DNA of 64,000 nucleotides from Candidatus Hinthialibacter antarcticus (GTDB lineage: Bacteria; Hinthialibacterota; Hinthialibacteria; Hinthialibacterales; Hinthialibacteraceae), in assembly GCA_030765645.1 (NCBI GenBank), contig JAVCCE010000015.1, positions 204,320 to 268,319 on the forward strand, written 5' to 3'. Each line of letters begins with the position of its first letter. Positions within the stretch are counted from its first letter, which is position 1. The notes under the pieces are model-generated. The model was not told where the DNA came from. It searched no databases and was given only the letters and a program-made list of their open reading frames with translations. Shown piece after piece: positions 34,773 to 43,800 of this stretch. The position numbers and the translations under genes are program-made.

Positions 34773-36506
34773 TTACTTAGTCTTATTCTCAAACAAATAT
34801 TGCCCTGACTTGCCCGCAACCACCAGATCGCGATCGCCGTCGTCGTCGATGTCGGCAAACTCCATATCCATCCCGGTGCCGATGTTTTCGTCATACGAGA
34901 TGATGTGTTTGGTAAACTGCGGGTCGGCGCCGCGTTTGACTTTGTACCAGAAAACGCACAGCGGTTCGTTGGCGCCGTTGTCAGTTCCGCCGTGGCCGCG
35001 ATAGCGTTTGCCCGCCACGATGTCTTTCTCGCCGTCGCCGTCAATATCTTCTAATAAGATGATGTGAAGTTGCGAATAGGTCGGGTCGATGGTGTGATAG
35101 ATCCACGCCTCGCGCCCAGCACTGTCGCGGGTTTGCTCCATCCAGAAGAGACCGAAGTCGTGCGCTTGGCCGTAGATGATATCCGCGAGGCCGTCTTTGT
35201 TGAGATCATCCACGACGAACGGCGCACTGAGGCGTTCGGTGACGCGGTAGCTGCGCTGAAACTTCCACGGCTGCTCGGTTGACTTCATGGGTGCCTGATA
35301 CCAGCCGCTAGTGGTAAGTATGTCGTCGAACCCGTCACGGTTTACATCGCCGAAAGCCATGCCGTGTCCGCCGCCGGGGAAGCCGATGTAACGGCGCTCA
35401 TACCCTAAACCTTTTGCATCCTTGCCAATATTCGCGAAATATGAAACGCCCTGACCCGGTAAGTAACTGTTGACGAGTAGGTCCATGCGCCCGTCGCGGT
35501 CGAGGTCGCAGGGGATGATGGTTTCTGTGCCGGGCAATTGGTCGCTGATGGTGTGGCGCTGCCATTTTGATTTGGCCTGATCGCCGCCGGGGTTCTGGAA
35601 CCAATACAGGAACGGTTCAAACCAGCCGCCGGACACCACGTCGAGTTTGCCGTCGCGATTTACATCGCAAACCGCTTCGCCGAAATCCTGCATAAATTCG
35701 GCGTCAGCGTTGACGTCGCGGTAGTGGTGTTTGCTCCAGATGGGCGCTTCATACCAGTTCGACCCGCTGGTGATATCGAGGTCGCCGTCGCTGTCGACGT
35801 CAAACACGGTCACGCCTTCACCGTTATGGTCGTCAAGTTGATGGGCTTCAAACTGGACGGGAGACGGCTCGGCTTTGTATTGCGGCTTGAGGTCTTTAAT
35901 GCGGATATTACGAAACTCGGCGACCTGATCTTTGAGTGGTTCGCCGCCATGAACCTGAAAGCCTATGCGCCCTTTTTTTGACCCTTCGAGATGCGTGTCT
36001 AAAACTTTGGTTGTATTGAGATATACAACGATGTGATCTTTCACGCAGATAATCGCCATTTTGTTCCATTTGCCGATCTGGTGTTTTTTGGGCGAGGCCG
36101 CAACGTAGCGAAATACGCTGCCAGTGGGAAACTCATCATCGGAATCATTAATCTGAATTTCAAATCCATGTTGTGACGGACGGCCGTCAACGCCTTTCGG
36201 CATACGGATACCGACGCCGCTGTTGCCGCCTTTGGTAATTTTGAATTCGAGTTCGAGAGAGAAATCGTCGATCTCGCTGTATTCGGTGAACAGCCACGAG
36301 TCGCCGCCAACAGCCGGGTCTTGGCGCCCGGTCAGTATTCCTTTTTCAACAGTCCACTTGCCCGGCCATTGCATTTGCCAACCATCATCAAGGTTTTGAC
36401 CATTAAAAATACGAATATAGCCGTCATCGGCGGGAAACTGGGCGAAGGCTGAAGATGAAACGAGAAGTAGCGCGATGAAAAAATACATTGTGCGGATGCG
36501 GTGCAT
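34773..36506 (-). CDS. Secreted DUF1080 + FG-GAP/VCBS propeller protein
   Basis: The 577-residue protein has a signal peptide (MYFFIALLLVSSSAFA). A DUF1080 (LamG-like, GH16-fold) domain covers about residues 25-205, with GYIRIFNGQNLDDGW, GGNSGVGIRMP and FQVHGG. At least seven FG-GAP/VCBS repeats follow, each with a Ca-binding D-x-D/N-x-D-G: DVDSDGDLD, DVNRDGKLD, DLDRDGRMD, DVNRDGFDD, DLNKDGLAD, DIDGDGEKD and DIDDDGDRD. This predicts a seven-bladed propeller. A carbohydrate-binding or sugar-processing role is inferred. The start ATG 36506 has AAAGGGG upstream. Confidence 0.9.
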   Translation of the reverse strand: MHRIRTMYFFIALLLVSSSAFAQFPADDGYIRIFNGQNLDDGWQMQWPGKWTVEKGILTGRQDPAVGGDSWLFTEYSEIDDFSLELEFKITKGGNSGVGIRMPKGVDGRPSQHGFEIQINDSDDEFPTGSVFRYVAASPKKHQIGKWNKMAIICVKDHIVVYLNTTKVLDTHLEGSKKGRIGFQVHGGEPLKDQVAEFRNIRIKDLKPQYKAEPSPVQFEAHQLDDHNGEGVTVFDVDSDGDLDITSGSNWYEAPIWSKHHYRDVNADAEFMQDFGEAVCDVNRDGKLDVVSGGWFEPFLYWFQNPGGDQAKSKWQRHTISDQLPGTETIIPCDLDRDGRMDLLVNSYLPGQGVSYFANIGKDAKGLGYERRYIGFPGGGHGMAFGDVNRDGFDDILTTSGWYQAPMKSTEQPWKFQRSYRVTERLSAPFVVDDLNKDGLADIIYGQAHDFGLFWMEQTRDSAGREAWIYHTIDPTYSQLHIILLEDIDGDGEKDIVAGKRYRGHGGTDNGANEPLCVFWYKVKRGADPQFTKHIISYDENIGTGMDMEFADIDDDGDRDLVVAGKSGQYLFENKTK

Positions 36507-36624
36507 GAAAAATCCCCTTTATCTTTGGATAACACAATACTCAGTTCAAACCAGCATTGTACCGCATGGAGCCGACAGACTTGTAGTGGAACAATGCGTT
36601 CTCTTTTATAATTCCCAAAACCAT

Positions 36625-36653
36625 TTGATCCCATTACGGGAACACGTTATAAT
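36625..36653 (+). promoter_or_regulatory. Predicted promoter of higBA, possibly leaderless
   Basis: TTGATC (36625-36630) and a perfect TATAAT (36648-36653) are 17 bases apart. Transcription would begin at about 36660, within one base of the higB ATG at 36659. A second TATAAT lies at 36607-36612 but has only a poorly spaced -35. Confidence 0.5.
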
Positions 36654-36658
36654 AAGAA

Positions 36659-36952
36659 ATGAGAATCATCGCAAGAAGCGCTTTGAGAGAATTCTGGCAG
36701 CGGCGTCCAGCAGCCGAACAGCCTTTAAAAGCATGGTTTCAATTTGCATCCGCTGCGGATTGGGCGACGCCGGATGAGATAAAATCTGATTATCGAAGAG
36801 CCAGTTTTCTTGAAGGCAATCGAGTCTGTTTTGATATTGGCGGCAATAAGTATCGACTCATTGTGAAAATCAATTACCCATACCGAATTGTTTATATACG
36901 ATTTATTGGAACTCATAAAGAATATGATGCAATCAACGCAAATACCATTTGA
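36659..36952 (+). CDS. higB: HigB-type toxin (RelE-like mRNA interferase)
   Basis: The 97-residue protein has the HigB_toxin pattern: MRIIARSALREFWQRRP at the N-terminus, WFQFASAADW, then EIKSDYRRASFLEGNRVCFDIGGNKYRLI and the end IRFIGTHKEYDAIN. Such toxins cut mRNA on the ribosome. The toxin-first order, with HigA 8 bases downstream, is characteristic. The start at ATG 36659 has no ribosome site upstream and may be leaderless. Confidence 0.9.
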   Translation: MRIIARSALREFWQRRPAAEQPLKAWFQFASAADWATPDEIKSDYRRASFLEGNRVCFDIGGNKYRLIVKINYPYRIVYIRFIGTHKEYDAINANTI

Positions 36953-36960
36953 GGAACGTG

Positions 36961-37332
36961 ATGAAAATTCATCCTATTAAAAACGAAGCAGATTACAAAG
37001 CGGTTCTGGATGAGATAAACAAATTGATGGACGCAGAACCGGACACTCCGAAAGGCGACCGGCTGGATGTCCTAACAACGCTTGCCGAAGCCTATGAAGC
37101 AAAACAACACTCCATTGGCGAGCCTGATCCGGTCGAAGCAATCTTGCACCGCATGGATGCGCTTGGGCTATCACGCAAAGATTTAGAGCCGCTCATCGGA
37201 ACCCGGTCTCGCGTATCTGAAATTTTGTCGCGCAAACGCCCGTTAACGATATCAATGATTCGCCGCGTACATCAATCATTGAATATTCCCGCAGACGTAT
37301 TGATTCAGCCTTATCTCTTGAATCAAAGTTGA
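36961..37332 (+). CDS. higA: HigA-type antitoxin
   Basis: The 123-residue protein has a C-terminal helix-turn-helix (LGLSRKDLEPLIGTRSRVSEIL, then PLTISMIRRVHQSLNIPADVLI), which should bind the higBA promoter. The N-terminal part (IKNEADYKAVLDEINKLMDAEP) is the usual HigB-facing region of this subfamily. The start ATG 36961 has GAGGA 5 bases upstream. The frame extends to TTG 36949, but that start is less likely. Confidence 0.9.
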   Translation: MKIHPIKNEADYKAVLDEINKLMDAEPDTPKGDRLDVLTTLAEAYEAKQHSIGEPDPVEAILHRMDALGLSRKDLEPLIGTRSRVSEILSRKRPLTISMIRRVHQSLNIPADVLIQPYLLNQS

Positions 37333-37373
37333 TTAGAAGCGATCTCAAAACGACTTGTCATTTCATCGTGAAA

Positions 37374-37453
37374 GGCATGGGTGCAACTCTGAGAGCGCCT
37401 GTGCATAAGGGCCTGGAAGCCCGCACTGAAGCGAGCAGAGTTATACCCATGCC
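37374..37453 (+). repeat. 80-bp hairpin repeat, copy 2
   Basis: Starts GGCATGGGTGCAACTCTG and ends CAGAGTTATACCCATGCC. The 18-base arms are nearly perfect inverted repeats. It is followed by GCAAAACGATTT, a short flank also recognisable after copies 1 and 4. It lies between higA and the convergent beta-helix gene. Confidence 0.9.
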
Positions 37454-37488
37454 GCTCGCTGCAAAACGATTTATTTTATACACAGAAA

Positions 37489-37516
37489 AGCCCCCTCAAT
37501 CGCGAGGGGGCTTTTT
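37489..37516. terminator. Intrinsic terminator, beta-helix gene / higBA
   Basis: The stem AGCCCCCTC / GAGGGGGCT has a 6-base loop and T-runs on both sides. It can end the minus-strand beta-helix gene and the plus-strand higBA transcript. Confidence 0.85.
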
Positions 37517-37537
37517 GACTTCGATGTGAATGAATAC

Positions 37538-39006
37538 TTACTGCAATTGCCAGTCAGACACAGGCGAACTTTGTCCAACCGCGCCGATGAAGGTCCCACC
37601 CACGCCAGCGGTCAGAACCGGCGAACCGTCGGCTAATTTGAAATCTCCGCTGGCGGCGTCAACATACATCGGGTCGGTGTTCAACACGTTATCGGTGATG
37701 AAAGCGCCGTCTTCGCCGAAGTATTGTTCGTTGCTGGCGAAGACGTTTGAGAACGAGACGTTAAATTCCGCCGCGAATCCCGCCAGATTTTCGATGCAGT
37801 CAAAGTCACTGATGTTCGTGTTGGTAATGGTTACGGTGATGATCGCTTCGGCGCTTTCCGGCGTGGAAATGCCGATGCCTTCGACGGAGTTATACAGGTC
37901 GCAATGGTCGAGCGTTAAGGTCACGTCGCGGCTATCATCCGGGCTTAAGCGAATTTGAGCGGTGGTGTTGCCGCTGAAGATACAATTGGTGATGGTTGCG
38001 GTTCCGCCTTCTTGCAGAAAACCGTAACTGTTTTCTTGAGGGCCGTTATCCTTAAAGAGAGAACCATCAATGCTCACCACGGGGCTTTCTGCGGCTTCGT
38101 TGTCTTCAAGATTGCCGGTTTCGATCTCGACTCCCGCTTCTAAATTGCCGATGAAAGTACAATTTGAAACCGTAAGGCTGTCGTCTGAGCAGCTGATGCC
38201 GGTTCCGTTATTGGTGAAGGTCGAGTCGACCACGGTCACGGCGCCGTCATCCATTTCGATGCCAGTTCCGTTGTTATCGAATGTGCAACCTGAGAATGAA
38301 GCGTCAGGGTTCGGAACAGGCAATCCCAGCGCCGCCAAAAAGTTCACGATGGCAAAACTAAACGGCGCGTTGGTGAATGTCGTGTTTTCTACGGTTAAAT
38401 TCAGCGCTAAGTTTGCGCCGCCGCCCAGGGCCGTCACTGCGTCCATGTTGGCGAGCAGCAAGCCCAGCGAGTCGCCGCCGATGTCAGCGCCTGCGCCCAC
38501 GATCACGCAATTTTTCACAACAACATTAGGCGAAACAATCGTCAGGGCCCCGTTAATGTTGGCTGCATCCAGTATATTGAGTTGTTCGGAAGGCTGAACG
38601 ATGCGGAGTCCGTCGAGCACAACGCCGTCGCCGTTCACCACAACGCCGAGCAAATCAATTTCGCCAAAATCAGCGCCCAGCGCTTCCAGCGCTTTGAAGC
38701 GGTCGCCCTGGTTGGCGGCGTTAATGGTCACCGTCCCCGCCGTTTCAGCCTGAATGGTGAGATTGTTCTTAAATACAGGAGCAGCGCCGCTTAAATGGCC
38801 AATGGTGAGGTCTTCGGTATATTCACCCGCAGCAACCACAACCACATCGCCTTCCGCAGCGGCGTCAATCGCGGCTTGAATGGTGGTAAAGTCGCCCGAC
38901 CGTCAGGATTCACGGTATGGGTCGCGGCGAACGCTGTTGCTGACAGTAATGCAATCACGCTCAGGACTTTCGTTCCGGCAAACGCCCAATTGATTAATGT
39001 TCTCAT
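37538..39006 (-). pseudogene. Secreted right-handed beta-helix protein, frameshifted near N-terminus
   Basis: From ATG 39006 (GGAGG upstream) the frame gives a signal peptide (LSVIALLSATAFAATHTV) and then ...NPDGR. It then goes out of phase near 38898-38902. The +/-1 frame continues with DFTTIQAAIDAAAEGDVVVV, the classic start of a right-handed beta-helix, and runs about 435 residues to 37538. Its repeated strands include VENTTFTNAP, FSGCTFDNNGTGIEM, VDSTFTNNGTGI and VSNCTFIGN. One extra base after GACGGT would restore DGSGDFTTIQAA. Either the gene is broken or the assembly has a one-base error. The fold suggests a surface or carbohydrate-active protein. Confidence 0.8.
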
Positions 39007-39144
39007 CGTAATCCTCCAATTTCAAATAAAATGAGTAAAAGATACTATATCACGACTTTTCAAGAGTTTGGAGAATATTTTCTCCACTATTTGATAGAAA
39101 TTGTACGATGTCCGTTCAACTCCATCCAAAGAGAATCCATCTAG

Positions 39145-39153
39145 TGATATACT
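39145..39153 (+). promoter_or_regulatory. Predicted extended -10 promoter of mutS2
   Basis: TG-A-TATACT is an extended -10. Inverted repeats CCATC / GATGG flank it, and CTGGAT / ATCCAG lies just downstream. No good -35 box is present. Confidence 0.3.
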
Positions 39154-39227
39154 GGATGGTTGCGCACTGGATAGCCGAATTTATCATCCAGAAATAAAAC
39201 CTTTTTTATGATTTGAACAATATACTC

Positions 39228-41666
39228 ATGGACGAAAACGCACACGCCATTCGCGTGTTGGAATTCGATAAAATTAAAGAGGCGCTACGCGGCTTGGCTT
39301 CGTCAGTATTAGGACGCGAAGCCATCGGCGAATTGCAGCCCTATACCTACGCCCAGGCGATTCGCGGCGCCCTGGCTGAAACCAGTGAATACTTGCGGCT
39401 GCTGCAAACCCGCCAAGAGCCGTCGCTGACGGGCTTGTATGACATCCGTGAGCCGCTGCAACGCTCGCGCAACACCGGTTCGATTCTTGACCCGGCGGAA
39501 ATTCTCATCATCGGCGAGACCGTATCCGCCGCGCGGCGCATCCAAGAAGCGCTGCGACAAACCGCGCAAACCGCCCCCCGGCTGAAAGTCTACGGCGGGC
39601 GGCTGGTTCCCCACCCCGGGCTGGAAGATTCGCTGGCGCGGGTATTCGACGACCAAAAATCCATTCGCGACACCGCCTCGCGCGACCTGTCGCGCATTCG
39701 TAAATCGCTGCGCCAATTGCGGGCCGACATCACCCGTCGCCTGGACCGCCTCATTCGCGGATCGTTCAGCGACTATCTCGCGGAACCCTATTACACCCTG
39801 CGCGAAGAGCGCTACGTGTTGCCGGTGGATGCGCGCTATCAAAGCAAGGTTCCCGGCATTATCCACGACCGCTCGACGACTGGAGCAACGGTATTTATCG
39901 AACCCATGCGCCTGGTCGAAGACGGCAACCGCCTGATGGATTTCAACCGTGAAGAACAGATTGAAGTTCGCAAAATTCTTCGCGAACTCACCGCACAAAT
40001 CGCCGAGCGTTCGCATGACATTGAACAAAACCTGGAAATTTTCTGCCGCTTGGATGAGATATCCGCCAAAGCGAAATTTAGCGACTTACACGAAATGAAC
40101 GAACCGGTGATCGTCGAAGACGGTTCGCTCAAATTGACCAATGCGCGGCATCCGCTGTTGGTTGCTCAAATGGGACAACGCAGCGTCGTTCCGTTGAACT
40201 TACATTTTCCCGACGGCGTACGCGGCATCATCATCACCGGGCCGAACACAGGCGGCAAGACCGTCGTGCTTAAAACCATCGGCCTGTTTGCGTTGATGGC
40301 GCAATGCGGGATGCACGTCCCCGCCGACCCCGGCGTCGAACTGCCGGTCTACAAACGCATCTGCGCCGACATCGGCGACGAGCAAAGCCTCGAGCAAAGC
40401 CTGTCGACGTTTTCGTCGCACATGAACAACATCAAGAATATCCTGGAAACCGCCGACAAAGATACGCTGGTTTTGCTTGACGAACTCGGCTCCGGCACTG
40501 ACCCCGAAGAAGGCGGCGCCCTGGCCTGCGCAATCGTTGAGCAACTCTACAAACAACATTGCACCTTCTTGACCACCACCCACTTACAAGAGCTCAAACT
40601 GTTCGCCCACGAAAACGAGGGCGTCGACAACGGCGCCATGGAGTTCGACCTCAAGTCGCTTCGCCCGACATACCGTTTTACGCTGGGGCTGCCGGGGCGC
40701 AGCAACGCCATCTCCATCGCCAGCCGTTTGGGGTTGCCGCAGCATGTCATCGATCGCGCCCGCGTCTCCCAGCGCGAACAAGACGACACACCCGAAGCGC
40801 TGCTGTCGCGGCTCAGCGAAGAAATGCGCTGCGCCGAAGAGGCCGCGCGCAAGGCCCTGCAAGAACGAAAGAGCGCCGAAGAACTTCGCGCTGACTGCGA
40901 ACGCCGCGTCGAAAGCGCCAAACGCGAAGCCCGCCATATTATCGAAAAAGGCGAACGCAAAGCGCAAAACCTGCTCTCCGAACTCGAACGCCGCATCAAA
41001 GATTTAGAAAAAGAAGAACAGAAATTTCAACAGCGATGGAAAGAGAAACTCGACGCGCTGCTCAAAGAATCCAAACGCGAAGCGCCGCCCGAATCAACGC
41101 TCAAACAACTACGCGCGGGTTTAAAGCAAGCCAAAAAACAAGTCAGCGGCAGTGAACCCGCCCCGCATGTCGCCAAGTACAAACGCACCAACTGGCGATG
41201 GGAACAACTCAAGCCGGGGATGCGGGTGCGAATCGCGGGGCTCACCGAGATGGGCAAAGTCTTGCGCGTCTGGCCCGACCAAAAGAAAGCCGAGGTCAGC
41301 GTCAACTCGATGACGCTGCAAGTCAAACAAGACCAGATTTTGTCCGTCCACGAAACCCAACACGAACCCACGGTCGAATATTTATCGACCGTACAAGTTG
41401 ATCGCCCCGACGACGCCGAACTTTCCGTTGATATTCACGGGATGACGGTGGATGAGATGACCCCCATCGTAGAACGGTTTGTGGATCGCGGATTTCGTTC
41501 GGGCGCCCGTTTCATCACCATTGTGCACGGGCACGGCACCGGGACGTTGCGGCGCGAGGTGCGGCGGATGCTGTCCGAACATCCAGTGGTGAGAAATTTC
41601 AAAAACGGCGAATCCTTCGAAGGCGGCCAAGGCGTCACCATCGTCAATCTCAGCTCGAGGATGTGA
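39228..41666 (+). CDS. mutS2: MutS2 family ATPase/endonuclease
   Basis: The 812-residue protein has the MutS2 order. The N-terminal core has RVLEFDKIKEALRGLASS, and the clamp region includes VPGIIHDRSTTGATVFIEP. The ATPase carries Walker A TGPNTGGKTVVLKT and Walker B LVLLDELGSGTDP. A long coiled coil and a C-terminal Smr nuclease domain follow (DIHGMTVDEM, TIVHGHGTGTLRREVRRML). MutS2 suppresses recombination and also acts on collided ribosomes in some species. ATG 39228 is chosen; a TTG lies five codons upstream and neither has a clear ribosome site. Confidence 0.96.
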   Translation: MDENAHAIRVLEFDKIKEALRGLASSVLGREAIGELQPYTYAQAIRGALAETSEYLRLLQTRQEPSLTGLYDIREPLQRSRNTGSILDPAEILIIGETVSAARRIQEALRQTAQTAPRLKVYGGRLVPHPGLEDSLARVFDDQKSIRDTASRDLSRIRKSLRQLRADITRRLDRLIRGSFSDYLAEPYYTLREERYVLPVDARYQSKVPGIIHDRSTTGATVFIEPMRLVEDGNRLMDFNREEQIEVRKILRELTAQIAERSHDIEQNLEIFCRLDEISAKAKFSDLHEMNEPVIVEDGSLKLTNARHPLLVAQMGQRSVVPLNLHFPDGVRGIIITGPNTGGKTVVLKTIGLFALMAQCGMHVPADPGVELPVYKRICADIGDEQSLEQSLSTFSSHMNNIKNILETADKDTLVLLDELGSGTDPEEGGALACAIVEQLYKQHCTFLTTTHLQELKLFAHENEGVDNGAMEFDLKSLRPTYRFTLGLPGRSNAISIASRLGLPQHVIDRARVSQREQDDTPEALLSRLSEEMRCAEEAARKALQERKSAEELRADCERRVESAKREARHIIEKGERKAQNLLSELERRIKDLEKEEQKFQQRWKEKLDALLKESKREAPPESTLKQLRAGLKQAKKQVSGSEPAPHVAKYKRTNWRWEQLKPGMRVRIAGLTEMGKVLRVWPDQKKAEVSVNSMTLQVKQDQILSVHETQHEPTVEYLSTVQVDRPDDAELSVDIHGMTVDEMTPIVERFVDRGFRSGARFITIVHGHGTGTLRREVRRMLSEHPVVRNFKNGESFEGGQGVTIVNLSSRM

Positions 41667-41679
41667 TTGATGTCTTTGT

Positions 41680-41711
41680 TCTCCCCCTGGGAGAGCGCTG
41701 GGGTGAGGGCT
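41680..41711 (-). repeat. CCCTCACCCCAGC-type repeat (reverse copy)
   Basis: This is the reverse complement relative of 25225-25260. It carries short arms (CTCCCCCTGGGAGAG) and lies in the 57-base gap between mutS2 and the convergent lipoprotein gene. Confidence 0.7.
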
Positions 41712-41723
41712 GTTTCGCCTAAA

Positions 41724-42473
41724 TCAAAAATACAACTCAAGGCTTTCTTTATATTCGCTATCGTCTTCCTCTAATTGCCTAACTTCCTCCAATATCCTCT
41801 CTCCTTCTTTTTCAGGCTTAATCCAGAGGCGAACTGCGCCAAACATTCGTGTTGTATGTTCTTCTCCCATGTACTCAAGCAAATCTTCTCTCATTAATTT
41901 TGAATAATACCAAGCCATAATTGCTTGCTCATCGACCATCCATAGAATGCACGAAGTATAGGTATGATCATTAGACTTATACATCTGCATTCGCTTGGTA
42001 TATTTTCTAACCGGCTCACCAAATGAATCATTACAATATTGGATAAATTGTTCGCTTTGCTGCACTAACCTTTCTTCAGATCTATCTTCAATTCTTTGCG
42101 TCAATAAAATTTCATCTACCACATTACGAAAATACGACGTTCTATATGAAATTTTAATTGTACGAAAATAGCAGCGTGATGACATGTCATCCTTTGAAAT
42201 CACATAATTAGGGATACTAAACGGAAGCAAATCAGGCTCGCGCAAGTAATTCACTTGAGAGCGCACATATTTCATTGAAATGCCGATTGTGATTTTTTTA
42301 TCAACAATCTCTTGAGGCAGGAACGGTTTATCATCAGCAACCATTACAGGTTGAATTGAAGACGGGTTGATTGATTGTTGCGTTTCATCATTGGAATGAT
42401 TATTTCCATTACAACCAACCACGCCTACAACAATGTTAAGCACGATCAGCACTTGTATGTATTTATTCATCAT
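41724..42473 (-). CDS. AT-rich hypothetical lipoprotein
   Basis: The 249-residue product has a lipoprotein signal, with VLIVLNIVVGVVGC and the Cys at position 21. The family is not recognised. The body is mixed polar, with Cys residues in SRCYFRTI, QYCNDSFGEP and TSCILWMV. It ends in an acidic Lys/Glu-rich helix. Base composition is visibly AT-richer than the neighbours, which suggests acquisition from elsewhere. AGGAGG lies very close to the two tandem ATGs (42473, 42470), so the exact start is uncertain. Confidence 0.7.
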   Translation of the reverse strand: MMNKYIQVLIVLNIVVGVVGCNGNNHSNDETQQSINPSSIQPVMVADDKPFLPQEIVDKKITIGISMKYVRSQVNYLREPDLLPFSIPNYVISKDDMSSRCYFRTIKISYRTSYFRNVVDEILLTQRIEDRSEERLVQQSEQFIQYCNDSFGEPVRKYTKRMQMYKSNDHTYTSCILWMVDEQAIMAWYYSKLMREDLLEYMGEEHTTRMFGAVRLWIKPEKEGERILEEVRQLEEDDSEYKESLELYF

Positions 42474-42497
42474 CCCTCCTGAATACTTCAAGCCTGG

Positions 42498-42573
42498 TAG
42501 GGTGGGCTCGCGAGCATAGCGAAGCAGCCCACCGAATTCTTGTTGCTCCCCCGAGAGCGCGCTGCGCCCCTAC
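42498..42573. repeat. Two repeats: TAGGGTGGG hairpin and GCGCGCTGCGCCCCTA type
   Basis: 42498-42533 has TAGGGTGGGCTCGCGAGC and GCAGCCCACC, related to 59202-59272. 42554-42573 matches the half-palindrome seen at 45738, 47431 and 52795. They lie upstream of the lipoprotein gene. Confidence 0.65.
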
Positions 42574-42607
42574 GTATTGCTTATGGTTGTTCTTATCTGA
42601 AAAGGAA

Positions 42608-43606
42608 TCACCGCTCCACCGCGCCGAGACCGTTGTGTTGCGACAGCGTCATCACGCCTTTATCGAGGCGCATTCCCTCAAACGGATCGCCGCTGAGCAA
42701 CGCCGCGCCGTCGAGGTCGACAAAATCAACCAGCGGCGCAATCTGCGCAGCGGCGGAAATTGCCAGCGAACTCTCGATCATACAACCCAGCAAAATGCCC
42801 ATTCCATTTTGACGCGCAATCTCAATCATCTTGCGCGCCCGCGCCAGCCCGCCGCATTTGGCGAGTTTTATATTGATGCCGTCCACCACGCCAATCCAAC
42901 GCGCAATGTCTTCCGGCCCCTGAACGCCTTCATCCACAAAAATGGGGATATCGGTCTGGTTGAGTTCGCTCAATTTTGCATACCCATCCAAGTCGTCGCG
43001 ATGGATCGGCTGCTCAACCAGACGCACGCCCAATTCATCCAACTTCGGCATAAATTCGCCAGCCTGCTCTGCCCCCCAGCCTTCGTTGGCGTCGATGAAC
43101 AGCGTCCCCGAATATTCCTTGCGGATTGCGCTGAGGATTTCTAAATCGCGTTCGCTGCCAAGTTTGATTTTCAACACAGGCCAGTCGCGAACGCGGTTCA
43201 GTTTTTCAAGAATGACCTCAATCGTATCAAGGCCGATGGTGAAGGTTGAAACCGGCGTCTTGGCGGGATTAATATTCCAAATTTGGTAAAGCGGTTTGCC
43301 AATCACTTTCGCCCAGGCGTCATGCGCGGCGAGGTCGACTGCTTCGGCGAGCGCCGACTCTTTCGGAAATTGTTTCAATACAAGTTGCGCGGCGTTTTCA
43401 GGCGTGATCGTATTTTCGACAGACGGCAAAAACGCTTGCGCCAGCTTCAACATGTATTCAACGTCTTGGCCTTTGTAATAAATGGGCGCGCCTTCGCCCC
43501 AGCCGTCACCGAATTTCACAAACAGATTTTTGACGGAGGTGCGCGTTCCGCGGGCGATACCGAACGGGTCGCGCAGTTGTAGTTCTTTGATTTCGCAATG
43601 GTGCAT
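42608..43606 (-). CDS. Enolase-superfamily dipeptide epimerase (L-Ala-D/L-Glu type)
   Basis: The 332-residue protein has the muconate-lactonizing subgroup pattern. KIKLG carries the catalytic Lys pair, and metal ligands are in LFIDANEGW, RLVEQPIH and IFVDEGV. The opposite Lys is in GINIKLAKCGGLARA, followed by ILLGCMIESSLAISAA. This matches YcjG/YkfB-type L-Ala-D/L-Glu epimerases in murein peptide recycling; other dipeptide specificity is possible. The start ATG 43606 gives MHHCEIKELQLRDPF. Confidence 0.9.
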   Translation of the reverse strand: MHHCEIKELQLRDPFGIARGTRTSVKNLFVKFGDGWGEGAPIYYKGQDVEYMLKLAQAFLPSVENTITPENAAQLVLKQFPKESALAEAVDLAAHDAWAKVIGKPLYQIWNINPAKTPVSTFTIGLDTIEVILEKLNRVRDWPVLKIKLGSERDLEILSAIRKEYSGTLFIDANEGWGAEQAGEFMPKLDELGVRLVEQPIHRDDLDGYAKLSELNQTDIPIFVDEGVQGPEDIARWIGVVDGINIKLAKCGGLARARKMIEIARQNGMGILLGCMIESSLAISAAAQIAPLVDFVDLDGAALLSGDPFEGMRLDKGVMTLSQHNGLGAVER

Positions 43607-43650
43607 GTTTCTCCTATTACCAAAATTGCATGTTGTTATGAACTCTTAAT

Positions 43651-43703
43651 CCCCCCGGCGTCTGCGACGCCACCCCCCTTATTAAGGGGGGCTAGGGGGA
43701 TCC
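43651..43703. repeat. C/G-tract double-hairpin repeat
   Basis: The order is CCCCCC, then GGCGTCTGCGACGCC hairpin, CCCCCCTTATTAAGGGGGG hairpin, then a second G-tract with GATCC. Each C-tract can pair with either G-tract. Relatives lie at 23904, 25102, 52723 and 59422. Confidence 0.75.
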
Positions 43704-43741
43704 ACATATCCAGACCAGATAGTTCCAAACGCTGAAAACAA

Positions 43742-43772
43742 AAAACGGAGCGCGAAATTGCGCCCCGTTTTA
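43742..43772 (-). terminator. Intrinsic terminator of the transketolase genes
   Basis: On the minus strand, AAAACGGGGCGC and GCGCTCCGTTTTT form a stem with a U-run, just after the transketolase C-subunit stop. Confidence 0.8.
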
Positions 43773-43800
43773 ATTTGCATGAACATTAAATACGAACCCA

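Noticed and set aside
39309..40028. 239-codon minus-strand frame
   Set aside because: It lies entirely inside mutS2 on the other strand and its composition is that of an antisense shadow.
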